DNA of 64,000 bases from contig NC_065546.1 in NCBI RefSeq assembly GCF_022605725.1, positions 34,468,227-34,532,226 on the forward strand. Direction: 5' to 3'. Positions 9,442 to 20,749 of this stretch are shown piece after piece. Each line of letters opens with the position of its first letter. The stretch's first letter is position 1. A program made the translations under genes and the position numbers. The notes under the pieces were generated by a model. That model was not told where the DNA came from, made no database searches, and saw nothing but the letters and a program-made list of their open reading frames with translations. This DNA is from Anthonomus grandis grandis (taxonomy: Eukaryota; Arthropoda; Insecta; Coleoptera; Curculionidae).

Positions 9442-12400
9442 ATGTTAGATAAGGTAAAACACATAATTCTAGTATTGTCTGGCAAAGGGGGCGTCGGGAA
9501 ATCCACTGTCAGTACGCAGTTGGCCTTAACTTTAGTGGAAAAGGGTTTCAAGGTATTCTCATTATTTTACACTAAATACATAGAATTATGTAAAATATGG
9601 ACATATATTTAAATGTATCTGTTTTACCCGAAGGTGGGTATTCTAGATGTAGACCTGTGTGGGCCAAGTGTGCCTTATTTACTACAGTTAGAAGGTAAAG
9701 ATGTACACCAAGCTGATGAGGGGTAAGTCTCTGTCAAAAGTGTTATTAATTTTATCACATTATACCTGTATCATCTGATTAGTTGGGTGCCAGTTTATAT
9801 GGATGAGAACCAAAAATTGGCAGTGATGTCTATAGGATTTCTGTTAAATAATAGAAATAATGCAGTTATTTGGCGAGGACCAAAGAAAACTTCTATGATT
9901 AAGCAGTTTTTGACAGATGTTTGCTGGGGAGAACTTGATTATTTAATTATTGGTATGCCAGTTTCTTATTTCCCTAATAATATACAGGGTTCATGTGGGA
10001 AATCTCTCGGATCCAGGTAGAACATCGAAAAATAATACCGAACATTCCTATAAAAAAAAATTCCTACAGGCCTTCTTTACGAAGATACAGCCTCCTAAAG
10101 GACACTGCTGGAAATTGGTTTTTCATAAATTACTTTTAAACTACCCGGCAGAATTTAATAAAAATTTTAGCTGATGAACACTATTAGGGATCTCTTAAAA
10201 TGACATCCTTAAAATACATTTACTTTGTTTACTTTACCAGGGGCGAACTAGGTTGTACACTTTAATGCGTATATTTTTAACACCCTGTATGTTAAAGTCT
10301 AAAAAAAATAAATTTGGATACCTTGAACCCTAGGCTAAAAAAAAGGTACTCTTGTTCATTATCAATAAAATGATCGTTTTGGAGAAAAAAAATAATAAAT
10401 GAGCCAATGTTTTTTTTTTAAATGAGATAAGTACACCAGTTATTCAAAGATCAGAAAATTTCGATGTAAGTCATTTAATTTTGAAAAAAATACATGTTCC
10501 TTAAAATACAGTGGTGTCCTAAAAAATACTTTTACAAAATAATTTAAAAAAAACCTATGATAAGTGTATGTTTTTAAATTAGAAAAAACAACTTGCAAAA
10601 AAATGCCAAAAACCAAATATGTAAACAAAAGTTAAATTCTTCAATACGAGCAATAAACAATTAATTATTAAAAACTTCATAAGTAGGTTCGACGTGGGCT
10701 CCGTGAACTCTAACACATTCGCGGGCACGACGAATCGAGGACTGCTGCAGTCGCCACAATAACCCAAGATTGTTTTTTATATTATCACAATGAAATGTAA
10801 TTCTTTGGAGCAGTTCTTCCCGAGAGTATCGACTGGGGTGGAAAACACCAAGGTTTTGAGGTGACCCCCATAGATAAAAATGTAATGGCATTAGATCGGG
10901 AGACCGAGGAGGCCAAGCAACAGGTCCTCCTATACCTATCCAACGGTTTTCAAAAGTATTATTTAAGTGGTGTCTACACTACAGCAAGGCTAAAATGGGG
11001 TGGGGCTCTATTATGCATAAAATACATATCTCGGTGGGTTGCAAGGGGCAAATCTTCTAATAAATCTGGAAGATTGTTCTGGATGAACTCCAAATAGAGT
11101 TCTCCGTTTAAACGTGGTGGCAGTTCAAATGACCCCAATCAAAAAATTGCCAATAATTCCTGCCCAGATATTTATTGATTGGAATTGATCTTGATGATGA
11201 GAAATAATAGTATCACGGGGATTTTTATCAGCCCATACATGCGAGTTATGTAAGTTTTCAACTCCATTTTTGGTAAACCCTGCTTCATCCGTGCTGATAA
11301 AGTTAGGGTTAGTTCGCTGCTGATCTAACAGCCAGTTTGCGAAGTGTATTCTAGGAGCAAAATCTCTGGGCAGTAGTTCATGCACTTTTTGTAAGTTATA
11401 TGGGCACAACAGTTGTTCTTAAAGTACCATATGTACAATTGTTTTGGACGAATGAAGCTGAGCGGCTAATTTTCGAGTACTCGTTGTAGGAGTGTCAGCT
11501 ACAGCTGTCTAAAATATTTTATTCCAATTGCACTGTACGTGTACTGTTCTCCTCCGACCACCATTCTGCCCTCCTCAGTTAAAACGTCCTAACTACAAAA
11601 TTCTCTTTTTTTGGCTTATTACATTTTATTAACCTATCAAATGATATCTACCTCCTTGGCTAAATTAGAAAGTCCTAACTACATTTTTTATGCCTTAAAT
11701 TCACCTAAATATATTGTCCTATGTGCAGGAAAGACGATAATCCCAAATTAAAATGTCCTATGTATCTTTTTCCAAGTTAAAATGTCCTAAGTAGCCTTCA
11801 GTTTGTAAAATATTTATTTGTGCCAGTAGGGGCATATTCGAAAAGCCGGTGGCAATAATATGACACGAAGGAGTTGCGGGTCGAAGTAAGGAAGATTTAA
11901 TTTCAACTTTTTTTGATTTTTTTTTATATAACAGACATGCGTAATATTACGATCTGGCTTGACAACTCAGCTCAAAACAAAAATTGGGACTTATTTTGTT
12001 TACGTTGTAAACTCTACCGGGACTGAACTGGAGAATTTCGAAATTAAATACTTTCAATCTAGTCACACTTATATGTCCGCGGACTCGTTCCATCACCAAG
12101 TAGAACAATCATTGAAAAGGCACGAAAAAGTATTCGATTTTAATGATTTTAGATCGGCTGTAGAAAAAGCAAACTCATCTAAGGTCCGTGTAAAAGAGAT
12201 AAACAACACAAAACTTTTTTGAATGGAAAGATTGTTCATCCAAGTTTAAGCTTCAAAAGATTGTTCTTAAACCTTCCTTGCAGAATATGGGACATTTGCA
12301 CTTTAAAAGGGGAGTAAATGTGTTGTACTACAAAAATGCCTTTTTGGAAGAATTTAAGCTCTTGAACTTATTGTGCTAAATATTATAAGGATGGGTTACC

Positions 12401-15400
12401 AAAACCTTCTTGCCAAACACGATGTAGAGGTGTAAAATTAGAAATAAAGCAAAACTTGATTTTTAAGGTACGTCTCATTATTCCAGCTAACCGAATGATA
12501 TTCTAGGAGGAATTAGTCTTTTCCCTAAATAATGATACTGACCATAAAGAGAATGTATATTTCCAGTAAGAGTAAAGCACTTTTTGAGTAACTGATATCC
12601 ATTCATAATGATTTCATGATTTACTTTCATACTGTTTAAAATGTTCTAATGTTTTATTAGTTAGTAATTTCGTTATAATGTAAATTTGAAACGTAACTCT
12701 TGTGTCTTTAATAAAAATCAGTCCAAAAATATATATATTTTTTTAGTATAATTATTTTACTAAGTTAAAAAGTCCTATGTAACTTTTTTTTCTAAAATTT
12801 CACCAAATTTTGAATCTAGTCCTTTATTAAACTTTACCCACAAATGTAAAAAACAAATTTCGAACCATATAAAAAGAATCAGGTAATTATTTCAAAATAT
12901 GAGGACCTCATTATTATTTTTCCATAGACATATTAGTTTTCATAAAATCTCAATTTGCTCAGCTTTATCGATTTGCGAGTTAGGATGTTTTAACTAAGGA
13001 CGGCAGCATTATTCTTTTTTTTTTCAAAACAACAAATTTAATAGTATTACCTCATTAAGTGGAAAACAGAAACCTACCAGTTTCCCTTAAGGTGGGTCCA
13101 GACTACTCGTGCTCGCGCTCGCACTCCGGCTTTTACTTGTACTTTTTGAACTAGATCTACTTGTGCCACCATTTACTTGGACCGTCCACATAGACTTATT
13201 TATTTGCTAAATTGCTTGTACTCCGGCTGTTCCAATGAGCGACGACGAGCTTGTGGCGGCTAGTGCGGCTTTTAGTGTAATTTATTGTTTATTAAATAAA
13301 CAAAAAACAAAAATGAGAAAGAAGAGATGGTGGTGGGTTACGTCGTTATTTAAAAGTCGAAGCAAATGCAGTGGAAGCAATTTACTTAGCGACCTTAATA
13401 TTGAAAACCTCCACTTTCATACATTCTGTAGAATGTCGCCTACTAATTTTGAGGAAATCATAATTTTAATCGGCCCAAAAATTATGAAGAAAAACACAAC
13501 ATTTCGAAAAGCAATTCCTGTAAAAGAACGATTAGCTGTAACACTAAGATATTTAGCATCGGGTGATTCGTACACTAGCTTAAGCTTTTTGTTTAAGTTT
13601 TCCAAGCAGTCAATTTCGCTGATTGTGCCAGAGGTATGCAGTGCTTTATGTGAAGTTTTTCAAGATTTTATAAAGGTAGGTAAACAATAATTCGTTCAAA
13701 ACTTTATTAATAATAATTCACAAATTTTAATATTGATTAGTGTTGAGAGTGTTAATCCATGGCGTTAATGAATAGTTGTTATCGTTGGTTTGTTCGGGCT
13801 GAGAGGTTGTAGGTGTAGGTGTTAGTTGTGACGGTTGTAATAGTGGTTGATGTTCCGTGTTTATTGCATGAGGCGAGGGAAAAGGACTTTGAACCGTAGA
13901 AGCTGATTCAGTGGTTGAAGGGGAAGCCGTACTCCAGTACGCCTGTAGTGTTTGGGCCCTATAATTTCCTAGATTGGGTCTTTGCATAGGGTATTCCCCT
14001 AACTCTGCCTTAAACAGGATGTCATTAAAACCTTTCTGGACGTAAACAGCTGTTCGTTTATCCAATGATCTTAACTTACGAGCGATGAATTCACCATATG
14101 CGTCATACTCATCTCTCTCTTTATTGTTTATCTTCTTTAATATTTCAAACGATTCTTTTATTCGTGGATCTTCATTACTACGTATTCTTTTGCGTCCAGT
14201 GATTTGCCTAGTTTGGGCCAAACTATTTTCTTGTGGTACAGTCTCTTCAATAGTGTTGTTATTAGGTGCTTCTTGTGTATGTCCTTCTTCACTTTCTACT
14301 TCTTCCTCTTCTAGATTTTGTGTTGAAGTTTCCTAAAAAATTGACTTATTAAATTAATAAAATCTGTCCAAGAAAATCTACAATATTTAAATATTATTAA
14401 TAAATGTTTCTTTTTTTCAGATGCCTCAAACAGAGAATGAGTGGCTTCAAGTAGCAGCTTAATATGAAAGACTATGGAACTTCCCACATTGCATGGGGGC
14501 AATGGATGGCAAACACGTTGTTCTTCAGTGTCCAGTAAATACAGGCAGTGACTATTTTAATTACAAAGAAACTTTTAGTATTGTTCTTTTTGCTGTTGTT
14601 GATGCCGATTATTGTTTTCTCTACGCTGACGTGGGCTGTCAAGGTCGAATATCAGACGGCGGTGTTTTTCGCAATACAACCTTTTACAAAAAACTGGAGG
14701 ATGGCTCTTTAAATCTTCCAAGTAGTAGAAAACTTCCTGGTAGGGAAATGTTGGTCCCGTATGTTTTTGTTGCGGATGATGCATTTCCGTTGCATAATAA
14801 TATAATGAAACCATACTTAGGACAGCAAGAAAAGGGATCAAGCAAAAGGGTTTTTAATTACAGGATGAGTAGAGCCAGACGAATAGTAGAGAATGTTTTT
14901 GGTATAGTCTCAGCAGTATTTCGGGTTCTTAGGAAACCCTTACTTTTGGAGCCCCAAAAAGCTCAAGTAATTGTTATGGCTTGTGTTTATTTACACAATT
15001 ATTTAAGACATAATGCAAGGAATACATATACACCAACCTTAACATTTGACTGTGAGCAAAATGGAGAAATTGTTCCAGGAAATTGGAGAAATGAACCAGA
15101 GCCGAACTCTACATTCCGGGCTTTAAGAAACATACCTCGTAAATCTTCTCAGAATTCCCAAAGATTATTTCGTGAAAATGTTTAAAGGCAAACCAAGGAG
15201 AATATAATGACACCGGTCGGAACCTCACGAGTAACGTACTTGCCTGGCTTGCGCTGCTCCCACTCCGACTTGTCGCCACGTCCACATATAGGCAAGTCGC
15301 AAGTAAAAGCCGGAGTACGAGCACGAGCACGAGTAGTCTGGACCCACCTTTAGACGTTAATCAACACGTTGAAATGTTTTCTGATCCGGAATAATGCGAT

Positions 15401-18400
15401 TGGGAAATCTTTCTTCGTACAATCTTTTTGCTTCCAATGCATTGCAAGACGCCAGACCATACATAAGATGCATATCTGCATACTCAATAAAAGTAAACTC
15501 CATATTTTGACGTAATTTAAATTAAAAGTTACCAAAAAATACAAAAATTAAAAAAATATTATCAAATAAAGGATGAATATGTTGACAAAGATTAGGTTTA
15601 AATGATAGATATTTGCTAAATTTGGAGTATAGCAACGTTTATAACAATAATGCGTTCAAAAATGCAAAAATTCCGATAAATAAGTCAGGTACAATACGAT
15701 TGGTTTACATTATTTTTTTAGTTTTTTTTATGTTTAGTTTTTATCTGAAGAGTAACAAAAAAGAAATAAACTTATAATAAATAAGAAATATTTTGTAAAA
15801 GTATTTTTGAGGACACCACTGTATTTTAAGGAACATGTATTTTTTTTAAATTAAATGACTTACATCGAAATTTTCTGGAATAACTGGCGTACTTATCTCA
15901 TTAAAAAAAAAAAAAAAAAACATTGGCTCGTTTATTATATTTTTTCTCCAAAACGGTGCATTTTATCGATAATGAACAAGAGTAGTACCTTTTTTTTAGC
16001 CTAGGGTTGAAGGTATCCAAATTTATTTTTTTTTAGACTTTAACATACAGGGTGTTAAAAATATACGCATTAAAGTTTACAACCTAGTCCGCCCCTGGTA
16101 AAGTAAACAAGGTAAATGTATTTTAAGGATGTCATTTTAAGAGGTCCCTAATAGTGTTCATCACCTAAAATTTTTATTAAATTCTACCGGGTAGTTTAAA
16201 AGTAAACTACCAAAAAAATATACATTGGATGGGAACGATACCCTGCATATGAAAATTTAGCAGTAAAACAGTGTTTTAAATGTTGTGGATATTACCACAA
16301 AAGTCCAGACTGCCCAAATGAAACCACCTGTTCATACTGTGGAGGAGAACATAATCGAAAGGACTGTCACTTAACCCAAAATAAAGAAAATAGGAAATGC
16401 GTGAATTATGAACATTGAAATAAAAAATATAAAACGAACCATAATCTCAAACATGATGCCACGGATTCTGAATGCCCCACAAACCTATACCATCTAGAAG
16501 TATTAAAAAGTAAAATAAATTATGGCTAGACAACAAGAAGTGGAGCTGCTTGAAACGATATCCAGTGAAATTTTTAGTGAAACTGTGGAGCCTGTAGAGA
16601 TCTGTGGTAAAATAGACACAGATAAAAAACTTTTAAATATAATGCATGTTAACATAAGAAGTGTAAAAAAAAACTTTGATGAACTGTTACTATTTTTAGA
16701 GACTTTCAAAATTTCTTTCTGTGATGTTATAGTCCTAAGTGAATGTTTTCAACTCACCTCTTTTTTAGAATTTACTATTCAAGGCTTTACCACTCACTAT
16801 AGTAATGGAAATATCACACGAAATGATGGTGTTCTTATTATGGTAAGAGACAATCTAAATTCTAAAGTGGCATTTCATGAACTTGATTCCACTAAAATAA
16901 AGGTGGGTCGAATAACTTTGGAACATAAAAATGTGCACTATGAAATCTCTTGTATCTATCGATCTCCTCACTCATCTATCGAAAATTTTGTACAGGATCT
17001 TAATGTATATTTTACAGGAAAGTCAGGAAACAAGTCAAATAATGTTGAAATTTTAGTTGGAGACATAAATATTAACCTCTTAAATAATACTGATTTAAAC
17101 GTGGTAAATTACATTTCAACATTAAGTTCATATGGTTTTCAATCACATATAAACTCAATCACCGGGCCAGAATCAGGCACATGTTTAGATCATATATTTG
17201 TAAAGAACAATAATAAAATAATTAACATTCACACAAAACCGTATATAATAAATTATGATATAGCGGATCATTTTCCAATAATGTTAAATTTTTCACATGC
17301 TTTAAATATTAAGAGAATAGAAAATATTGTAAAAACTGATGTTAAAAATAAAATAAATTACATAAAACTAAATTATTTATTTGAGAATGAAAATTGGAAT
17401 GACGTGTCTAAAACAAACAATCCAGAAGAAGCCTATACACTTTTCATAAACAAATTTTTAGAACTTTACTTAAAATGTAAAACAACATCAATTTTTTACA
17501 ATAAAACTAACAAAAAAATTAAACCCTGGATCACAAATGGCATTATTGTATCAATAAAAAAAAGAGATAGATTAAAAAAACAATTACAAAATAACTTTAC
17601 AGAAGAAAAAGAAAGAGAGTATAAAAGATACCGTAATAATTTAAAAAAATAATTGACTACACAAAAAACCTTTACTACAAGACAAAAATTAATGAAAATA
17701 AAAATAACTTAAAAAAATATACGAAATATTATCTGAATATAACAATAAATATAAAAAACAAAATAAAATCCCTATTAAAATTCCCATGGAAGCTAAAAAT
17801 AATTGCAATTTAAAAGAAAAAGCAAATTTTTGTAATGATTACTTCTCTAAGATAGGCCTCGATATGTACAACAAAATACCAAACTCGTCAAATATATTTC
17901 AATTAAAAAATGCAAATAACTCAATGTTCTTAAGGCCAGTAGATCACAATGAATTAATAAAACATATAAACTCTTTAAAAAGTAACAGTGCTCCGGGACA
18001 TGATGGTATTTCAGCAAAACTAATTAAAAAACTTCACATTTATCTAATTGAACCCTTGACATATATAATAAACTTAATCTTTAAAACCGGAATTATTCCT
18101 AAATCTTTTAAAACATCCATTATAACCCCCATTTTTAAATCTGGAGACAAAAGTTTAATTGATAATTACAGACCAATCAGTACAATTTCTAATTTCGCAA
18201 AATTGTACGAAAAGCGTTTAAGGGAGCGACTAGCCGGGTTTTTGGATAAAAATGGACTTTTGTCTGAAAACCAGTTTGGTTTTTCTTCGGGCTTGAGTAC
18301 TGGCGATGCCATGCACAAACTCATTGAACATGTAAGGTATAAATTGGACTTTGGCAAAAAGTGCTTAGCAGTATTTTTGGATCTGGCGAAGGCCTTTGAC

Positions 18401-20402
18401 ACGGTGCCCCACAAACAGCTTCTTGATGTCCTCAAGAAAAACGGGGTGAGGGGTCAGTGTTACAGGTCTTTGCGAACTATCTTGTGGAGCGGCAACAGTA
18501 CGTTAAAATAGATGACACTTTAAGTGACCCATGTACAGTGAGAATTGGGATTCCACAGGGGACCGTTCTGGGACCGTTGCTGGTTGTTTATTCTGTACAT
18601 CAACTCACTTACAACTTTAAACATAAACGGTATAATTATTTCATACGCAGATGATACTGTTGTTGCTTGTGACGGAGATACGTGGAAGGAAGTGAAAAAA
18701 TGTGCCCAAACTGGAATTATGCTTGTAAAAAAATGGCTTGATATATACAAATTAACATTAAATGTCCAAAAAACCAACTATATTGCATTCTCAAAGACTA
18801 AAATAAATCGACCATTGTTCACACACTTAGATATTCAAAATCTACCAGATAAAATACAAGAAGCATCAAATGTAAAGTATTTGGGAATTATCATTGATAG
18901 TAACATGAAATGGGACTTACATACTGCACATTTAACAAAAAAATTAAATTTCCTAGTCTACAAATTTTACACTATTAGAAATATTTTAGACAGAAATATG
19001 CTTATAACCATATACCAAAGTTTAGTGGAATCAATACTAAGATATGGAATATTACTCTGGGCAGTATGCATTACAATGCTTTAAATCCTCTTCAGATAAT
19101 GCAGAATAAAATATTAAAAATAATCCTTAAAAAACCATTCTTATACTCTACTAAAGAAATTTATAATGAAACCTATATAAACATAAGAACTTTATTCTGT
19201 ATAACTGTTTGTTGCTTCATACACAATCGTGAAAATATTAGATATCCAATAAACCATCACCAAAACACTAGATCTAATGAAGATAATCAACTAATTCTTC
19301 CTGTATGCTATAGTGAGTTCGGAAAGAGATCCATTAAATTTATAGGACCAAAACTGTACAATGTATTACCTAAACATATTAGAAACATCAAAAATAAAAA
19401 AAATTCAAAAATAGTGAAGGAATATATTGTAAACAATCTTAATAAGTTTAAGTCTGTTGTATCCTAATATTAGTAGATGACTTCCCTTGTTGAATTGTTT
19501 AGGTACTTTATTACCTCACTGTTATTATTTTATAAATATACTTAGGAGCTCATATTAATGTATATATTTTTTCTTTAAATAAGTTGAACAGAAGAAAAAT
19601 GTTTATTGTACGCTGTTCATTTATTACTTCCCATACAGATGCTTGCATCTAGGGTAATATAACTGCATAATTTTGATATTGTAATAACTTATTATAACTG
19701 TGTAACTATAATATGATGTTATAAATAAATAAATAAATAAATAAATAAAAAAATAAAATTTATGAAAAACCAATTTCCAGCAGCGTCCTTTAGGAGGCTG
19801 TATCTTCTTAAAGAAGGCCTGTAGGAATTTTTTTTTTATAGGTACGTTCGGTATTATTTTTCGATGTTCTACCCGGATCCGAGAGATTTCCCACATGAAC
19901 CGGGACACCCTGTATAATTAAAGCTCTAGGATATGTTTTTAGATACACCTCCTGGTACCTCAGATGAACACATAACAGTTATGGAAAATTTAAAAGTTGT
20001 CAACTGTGATGGGGCAGTAATAGTTACCACCCCACAACAAGTGTCAATAGAGGATGTTAGAAAGGAGATTACTTTTTGTAAAAAGACTGGGATACCTATT
20101 ATTGGAATTATTGAAAATATGAGTGGGTAAGTATGAGAACTTTCATGTTTTAAGACAATTCATTATTTCTTTATAGGTTTGTATGTCCCCATTGCACGCA
20201 ATGCACCAATATCTTCAGTAAGGGTGGTGGAGAGTCCTTGGCCCTAATATCTAATTTGCCGATCTTAGGGTCCTTACCAATAGACCCTAAAATAGGTGAA
20301 CTATTGGGTAAAGCTTGTCTAAAAGAGTTTCCTGAGTCACCATCTGCTAAAGCATTAAGTAATATTGTTGATAATATTGTTAGGTCTAAAAAAAGTTCAT
20401 AA
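9442..20402 (+). CDS. NUBP2: NUBP2-type cytosolic Fe-S cluster assembly ATPase (five exons)
   Basis: Exons: 9442-9552, 9634-9722, 9783-9952, 19943-20126, 20177-20402. All introns are GT-AG, and the joined frame is 259 codons plus stop, close to the usual length (about 260-270). Residues 14-22 are the deviant P-loop GKGGVGKST; DVDLCGPS (about 42-49) and DTPPGTSDE (about 123-131) are Mrp/NBP35 signatures. CPHC at 188-191 is the CxxC pair that bridges the [4Fe-4S] cluster. With NUBP1 it forms the cytosolic scaffold (CIA pathway) that builds and transfers Fe-S clusters to cytosolic and nuclear apoproteins. No frameshift or lost motif was found, so the gene looks functional. Introns 1, 2 and 4 are 81, 60 and 50 bp; intron 3 is 9,990 bp of nested transposons. 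Confidence 0.95.
9983..10540 (+). repeat. Mariner-1 left TIR
   Basis: Pairs with 19759-19914 (outer part, for example the GATCC(A/G)GGTAGAACATCG stretch) and with 15790-16205 (inner part, for example ACTACCCGG(C/T)AG and CAGTGGTGTCCT). It contains a second internal CACCCTGTATG motif near 10251, mirrored at about 16046. Confidence 0.85.
10664..11561 (-). pseudogene. Mariner-1 transposase, catalytic and C-terminal part
   Basis: Reading the minus strand from 11561: PTTSTRKLAAQL (second helix-turn-helix), QKVHELLPRDF, STDEAGFT (first catalytic Asp, at about 11290), a WADKNP block and NIWAGIIGNFLIG (ending at 11125). A gap follows, then from 10891 PLHFYLWGSP (region of the third Asp, mutated to His), REELLQRI and a C-terminus ending VEPTYE. 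Stops and frameshifts abound, and the segment with the second catalytic Asp is not recognisable. The N-terminus lies at 15353-15503 and 13011-13089, separated by insertions. Confidence 0.75.
11566..13006. mobile_element. 1.44-kb element with subterminal repeats, 4-bp target duplication (CATT)
   Basis: The ends are CTGCC(C/G)TCCT(C/T)AGTTAAAAC in inverted orientation, flanked by CATT at 11562-11565 and 13007-13010. The mariner-1 transposase frame reads across the empty site. Inside, the motif TTAAAA-x-GTCCTA-xx-TA recurs near both ends (about 11580, 11670, 11750, 11780; 12765; inverted at 12985). This is the pattern of transposase-binding subterminal repeats. A 4-bp duplication fits several superfamilies, and I cannot assign one. 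Confidence 0.6.
11959..12380 (+). pseudogene. Fragment of an unknown TE-associated protein inside the 1.44-kb element
   Basis: The first frame (to 12222) includes GTYFVYVVNSTG, FHHQVEQSLKRHEKV and FDFNDFRSAVEKA. After a stop, a continuing frame reads FKRGVNVLYYKNAFLEEFK to about 12370. I recognise this as similar to the C-terminal part of widespread, uncharacterised insect proteins linked to repeats, possibly of DUF7869 type; that label is recall, not a search. No catalytic motif is visible. It may be captured or residual coding sequence of the parent element. Confidence 0.4.
13011..13089 (-). pseudogene. Mariner-1 transposase fragment between two insertions
   Basis: A 79-bp strip of the mariner-1 gene lies between the 1.44-kb element and the Harbinger element. 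On the minus strand it reads about ETGRFLFS, then stops, and leads into the RRRTVHVQ strip at 11561. Only position and frame identify it. Confidence 0.5.
13235..15184 (+). pseudogene. Harbinger (HARBI1-like) transposase, two exons, one nonsense codon
   Basis: Exon 1 is 13235-13675 (HTH region with ERLAVTLRYLASGDSYTSLSFLF, donor AAG|GTAGGT). Exon 2 is 14421-15184 (acceptor TTTTCAG). Joining gives ...FIK then PQTENEWLQ, as in the family. The DDE residues are visible: Asp in GAMDGKH, Asp in VADDAFPL, Glu in RRIVENVFG. The only break found is a TAA at about 14459-14461, where relatives have Glu (AA*YERLWNFPHC). A single base change separates it from an open frame, so the copy is young. Fewer than 300 codons in exon 2 agree with the usual length of about 350 overall. 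Confidence 0.85.
13727..14340 (-). CDS. Harbinger partner gene: MADF/BESS-like protein, C-terminal exon
   Basis: A minus-strand frame open from an acceptor-like TTTTTTAG at about 14335 to a stop at 13727. It begins acidic (NLEEEEVESEE), then has IKESFEILKKIN and YGEFIARKLRSLDKRTAVYVQ, the BESS-like C-terminal module of MADF proteins that accompany Harbinger transposases and help bring the transposase to the nucleus and TIRs. A Pro/Thr/Gln-rich tail follows. The N-terminal MADF (Myb/SANT-like) DNA-binding domain is not present anywhere in the element, so this is a partial gene. Confidence 0.6.
15353..15503 (-). pseudogene. Mariner-1 transposase N-terminus (DUF4817-like HTH)
   Basis: From an ATG at 15503, the minus strand reads FIEYADMHLMYGLA, ALEAKRLYEERFPNR and KTFQRVD, the N-terminal helix-turn-helix typical of this mariner group. 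It has a stop near 15365 and is cut by the Harbinger insertion at 15352. Confidence 0.75.
15790..16205 (-). repeat. Mariner-1 right TIR, inner part
   Basis: Inverted copy of about 10136-10540. It ends at 16205, where LINE-C is inserted, and the repeat resumes at 19759. Confidence 0.85.
16262..16521 (+). pseudogene. LINE-C ORF1 3' part: CCHC zinc knuckles
   Basis: The frame shows successive knuckles: CFKCCGYYHKSPDC, CSYCGGEHNRKDC and a third starting CVNYEH, cut by a TGA at about 16417-16419 but continuing in frame to YHLEVLKSKINYG. Tandem CCHC knuckles are the nucleic-acid-binding part of Jockey/I-type ORF1 proteins. The ORF1 frame ends where ORF2 starts. Confidence 0.7.
16522..19467 (+). 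pseudogene. LINE-C ORF2: endonuclease plus reverse transcriptase, frameshifted
   Basis: The first frame (16522-17652) is the endonuclease: MHVNIRSVKKNFDELL, SECF (Glu), IYRSPHSS, VGDININL (Asp), ADHFPI (His). After a break at 17652 the RT follows in 17786-18511: DNYRPISTISNFAK, DLAKAFDTVPHK (motif A). A frameshift near 18500 leads to GIPQGT (motif B) and YADDT (motif C) in 18545-19084. The C-terminal frame ends at 19467. At least four disabling changes are present. Confidence 0.8.
19759..19914 (-). repeat. Mariner-1 right TIR, outer end
   Basis: Inverted copy of 9983-10140. Its CACCCTGTATA end is followed by only about 26 bp before the exon 4 acceptor of NUBP2. Confidence 0.85.
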
Positions 20403-20749
20403 ATATATTTTTTTATTGACAATATATCTCCAGCACTTGAGACTTACTTTAGATACATAACTTAATTACTAATAGTAATATATCTTTCAAATGCCTTTAT
20501 GGTCCCAAACAATATAAATTAACTAACAGATAAAAAAAAATTGACTAGCCCACTCACTCTTAAAATTTTGTGTACAAACTATAAACCTAAAAGTGGAAAT
20601 AAAAAAAATTACAAAAATTAGGGCTGATAACAAGTCTACCTCTAAAAAAATATACAAATAGAAAACAATATGCAATAAAATATAAAAATACCAACAAAAT
20701 ATATATAATAAATGTTCTTTGGCAACAATTAAATAAAACTAATTATTAT
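20403..20749. other. Intergenic gap between convergent NUBP2 and actin-related genes
   Basis: 347 bp, very AT-rich, no coding frame. AATAAA-type signals occur on both strands (for example + strand about 20599 and 20708; minus strand about 20410), so the two 3' UTRs probably overlap. Confidence 0.5.

Larger units (their letters stand above)
13090..15349 (+). mobile_element. PIF/Harbinger DNA transposon (2.26 kb) with TTA target duplication
   Basis: TIRs start AGGTGGGTCCAGACTACTCG, flanked by TTA at 13087-13089 and 15350-15352, the 3-bp duplication typical of Harbinger. It carries the two standard genes: a HARBI1-like transposase in two exons (+) and, on the opposite strand inside the transposase intron, a MADF/BESS-like partner gene. 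It is inserted in the mariner-1 transposase. GC content of the TIRs is higher than the surroundings. Confidence 0.85.
16206..19758 (+). mobile_element. LINE-C: 5'-truncated non-LTR retrotransposon with TAAA-repeat tail
   Basis: Inserted in the right TIR of mariner-1. The 5' end is truncated inside ORF1, and ORF2 is complete but broken. The 3' end is about 35 bp of repeated TAAA (19721-19757). Strongly A-rich codon usage sets it apart from LINE-A. Confidence 0.85.
9983..19914 (-). mobile_element. Mariner-1: Tc1/mariner-type element with ~560-bp TIRs, host of three nested insertions
   Basis: The ends are TATACAGGGT (9981) and ACCCTGTATA (ending 19916), flanked by TA. The left TIR is 9983-10540; its right partner is split into 15790-16205 and 19759-19914 by LINE-C. 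Removing the nested insertions (11566-13006, 13090-15349, 16206-19758) leaves about 2.7 kb with one transposase on the minus strand. The element sits in NUBP2 intron 3, 28 bp after the donor and about 27 bp before the acceptor. Confidence 0.85.

Noticed and set aside
14085..14336. 83-codon + frame with an apparent Ser-rich secreted product
   Set aside because: Complement of the MADF/BESS-like exon.
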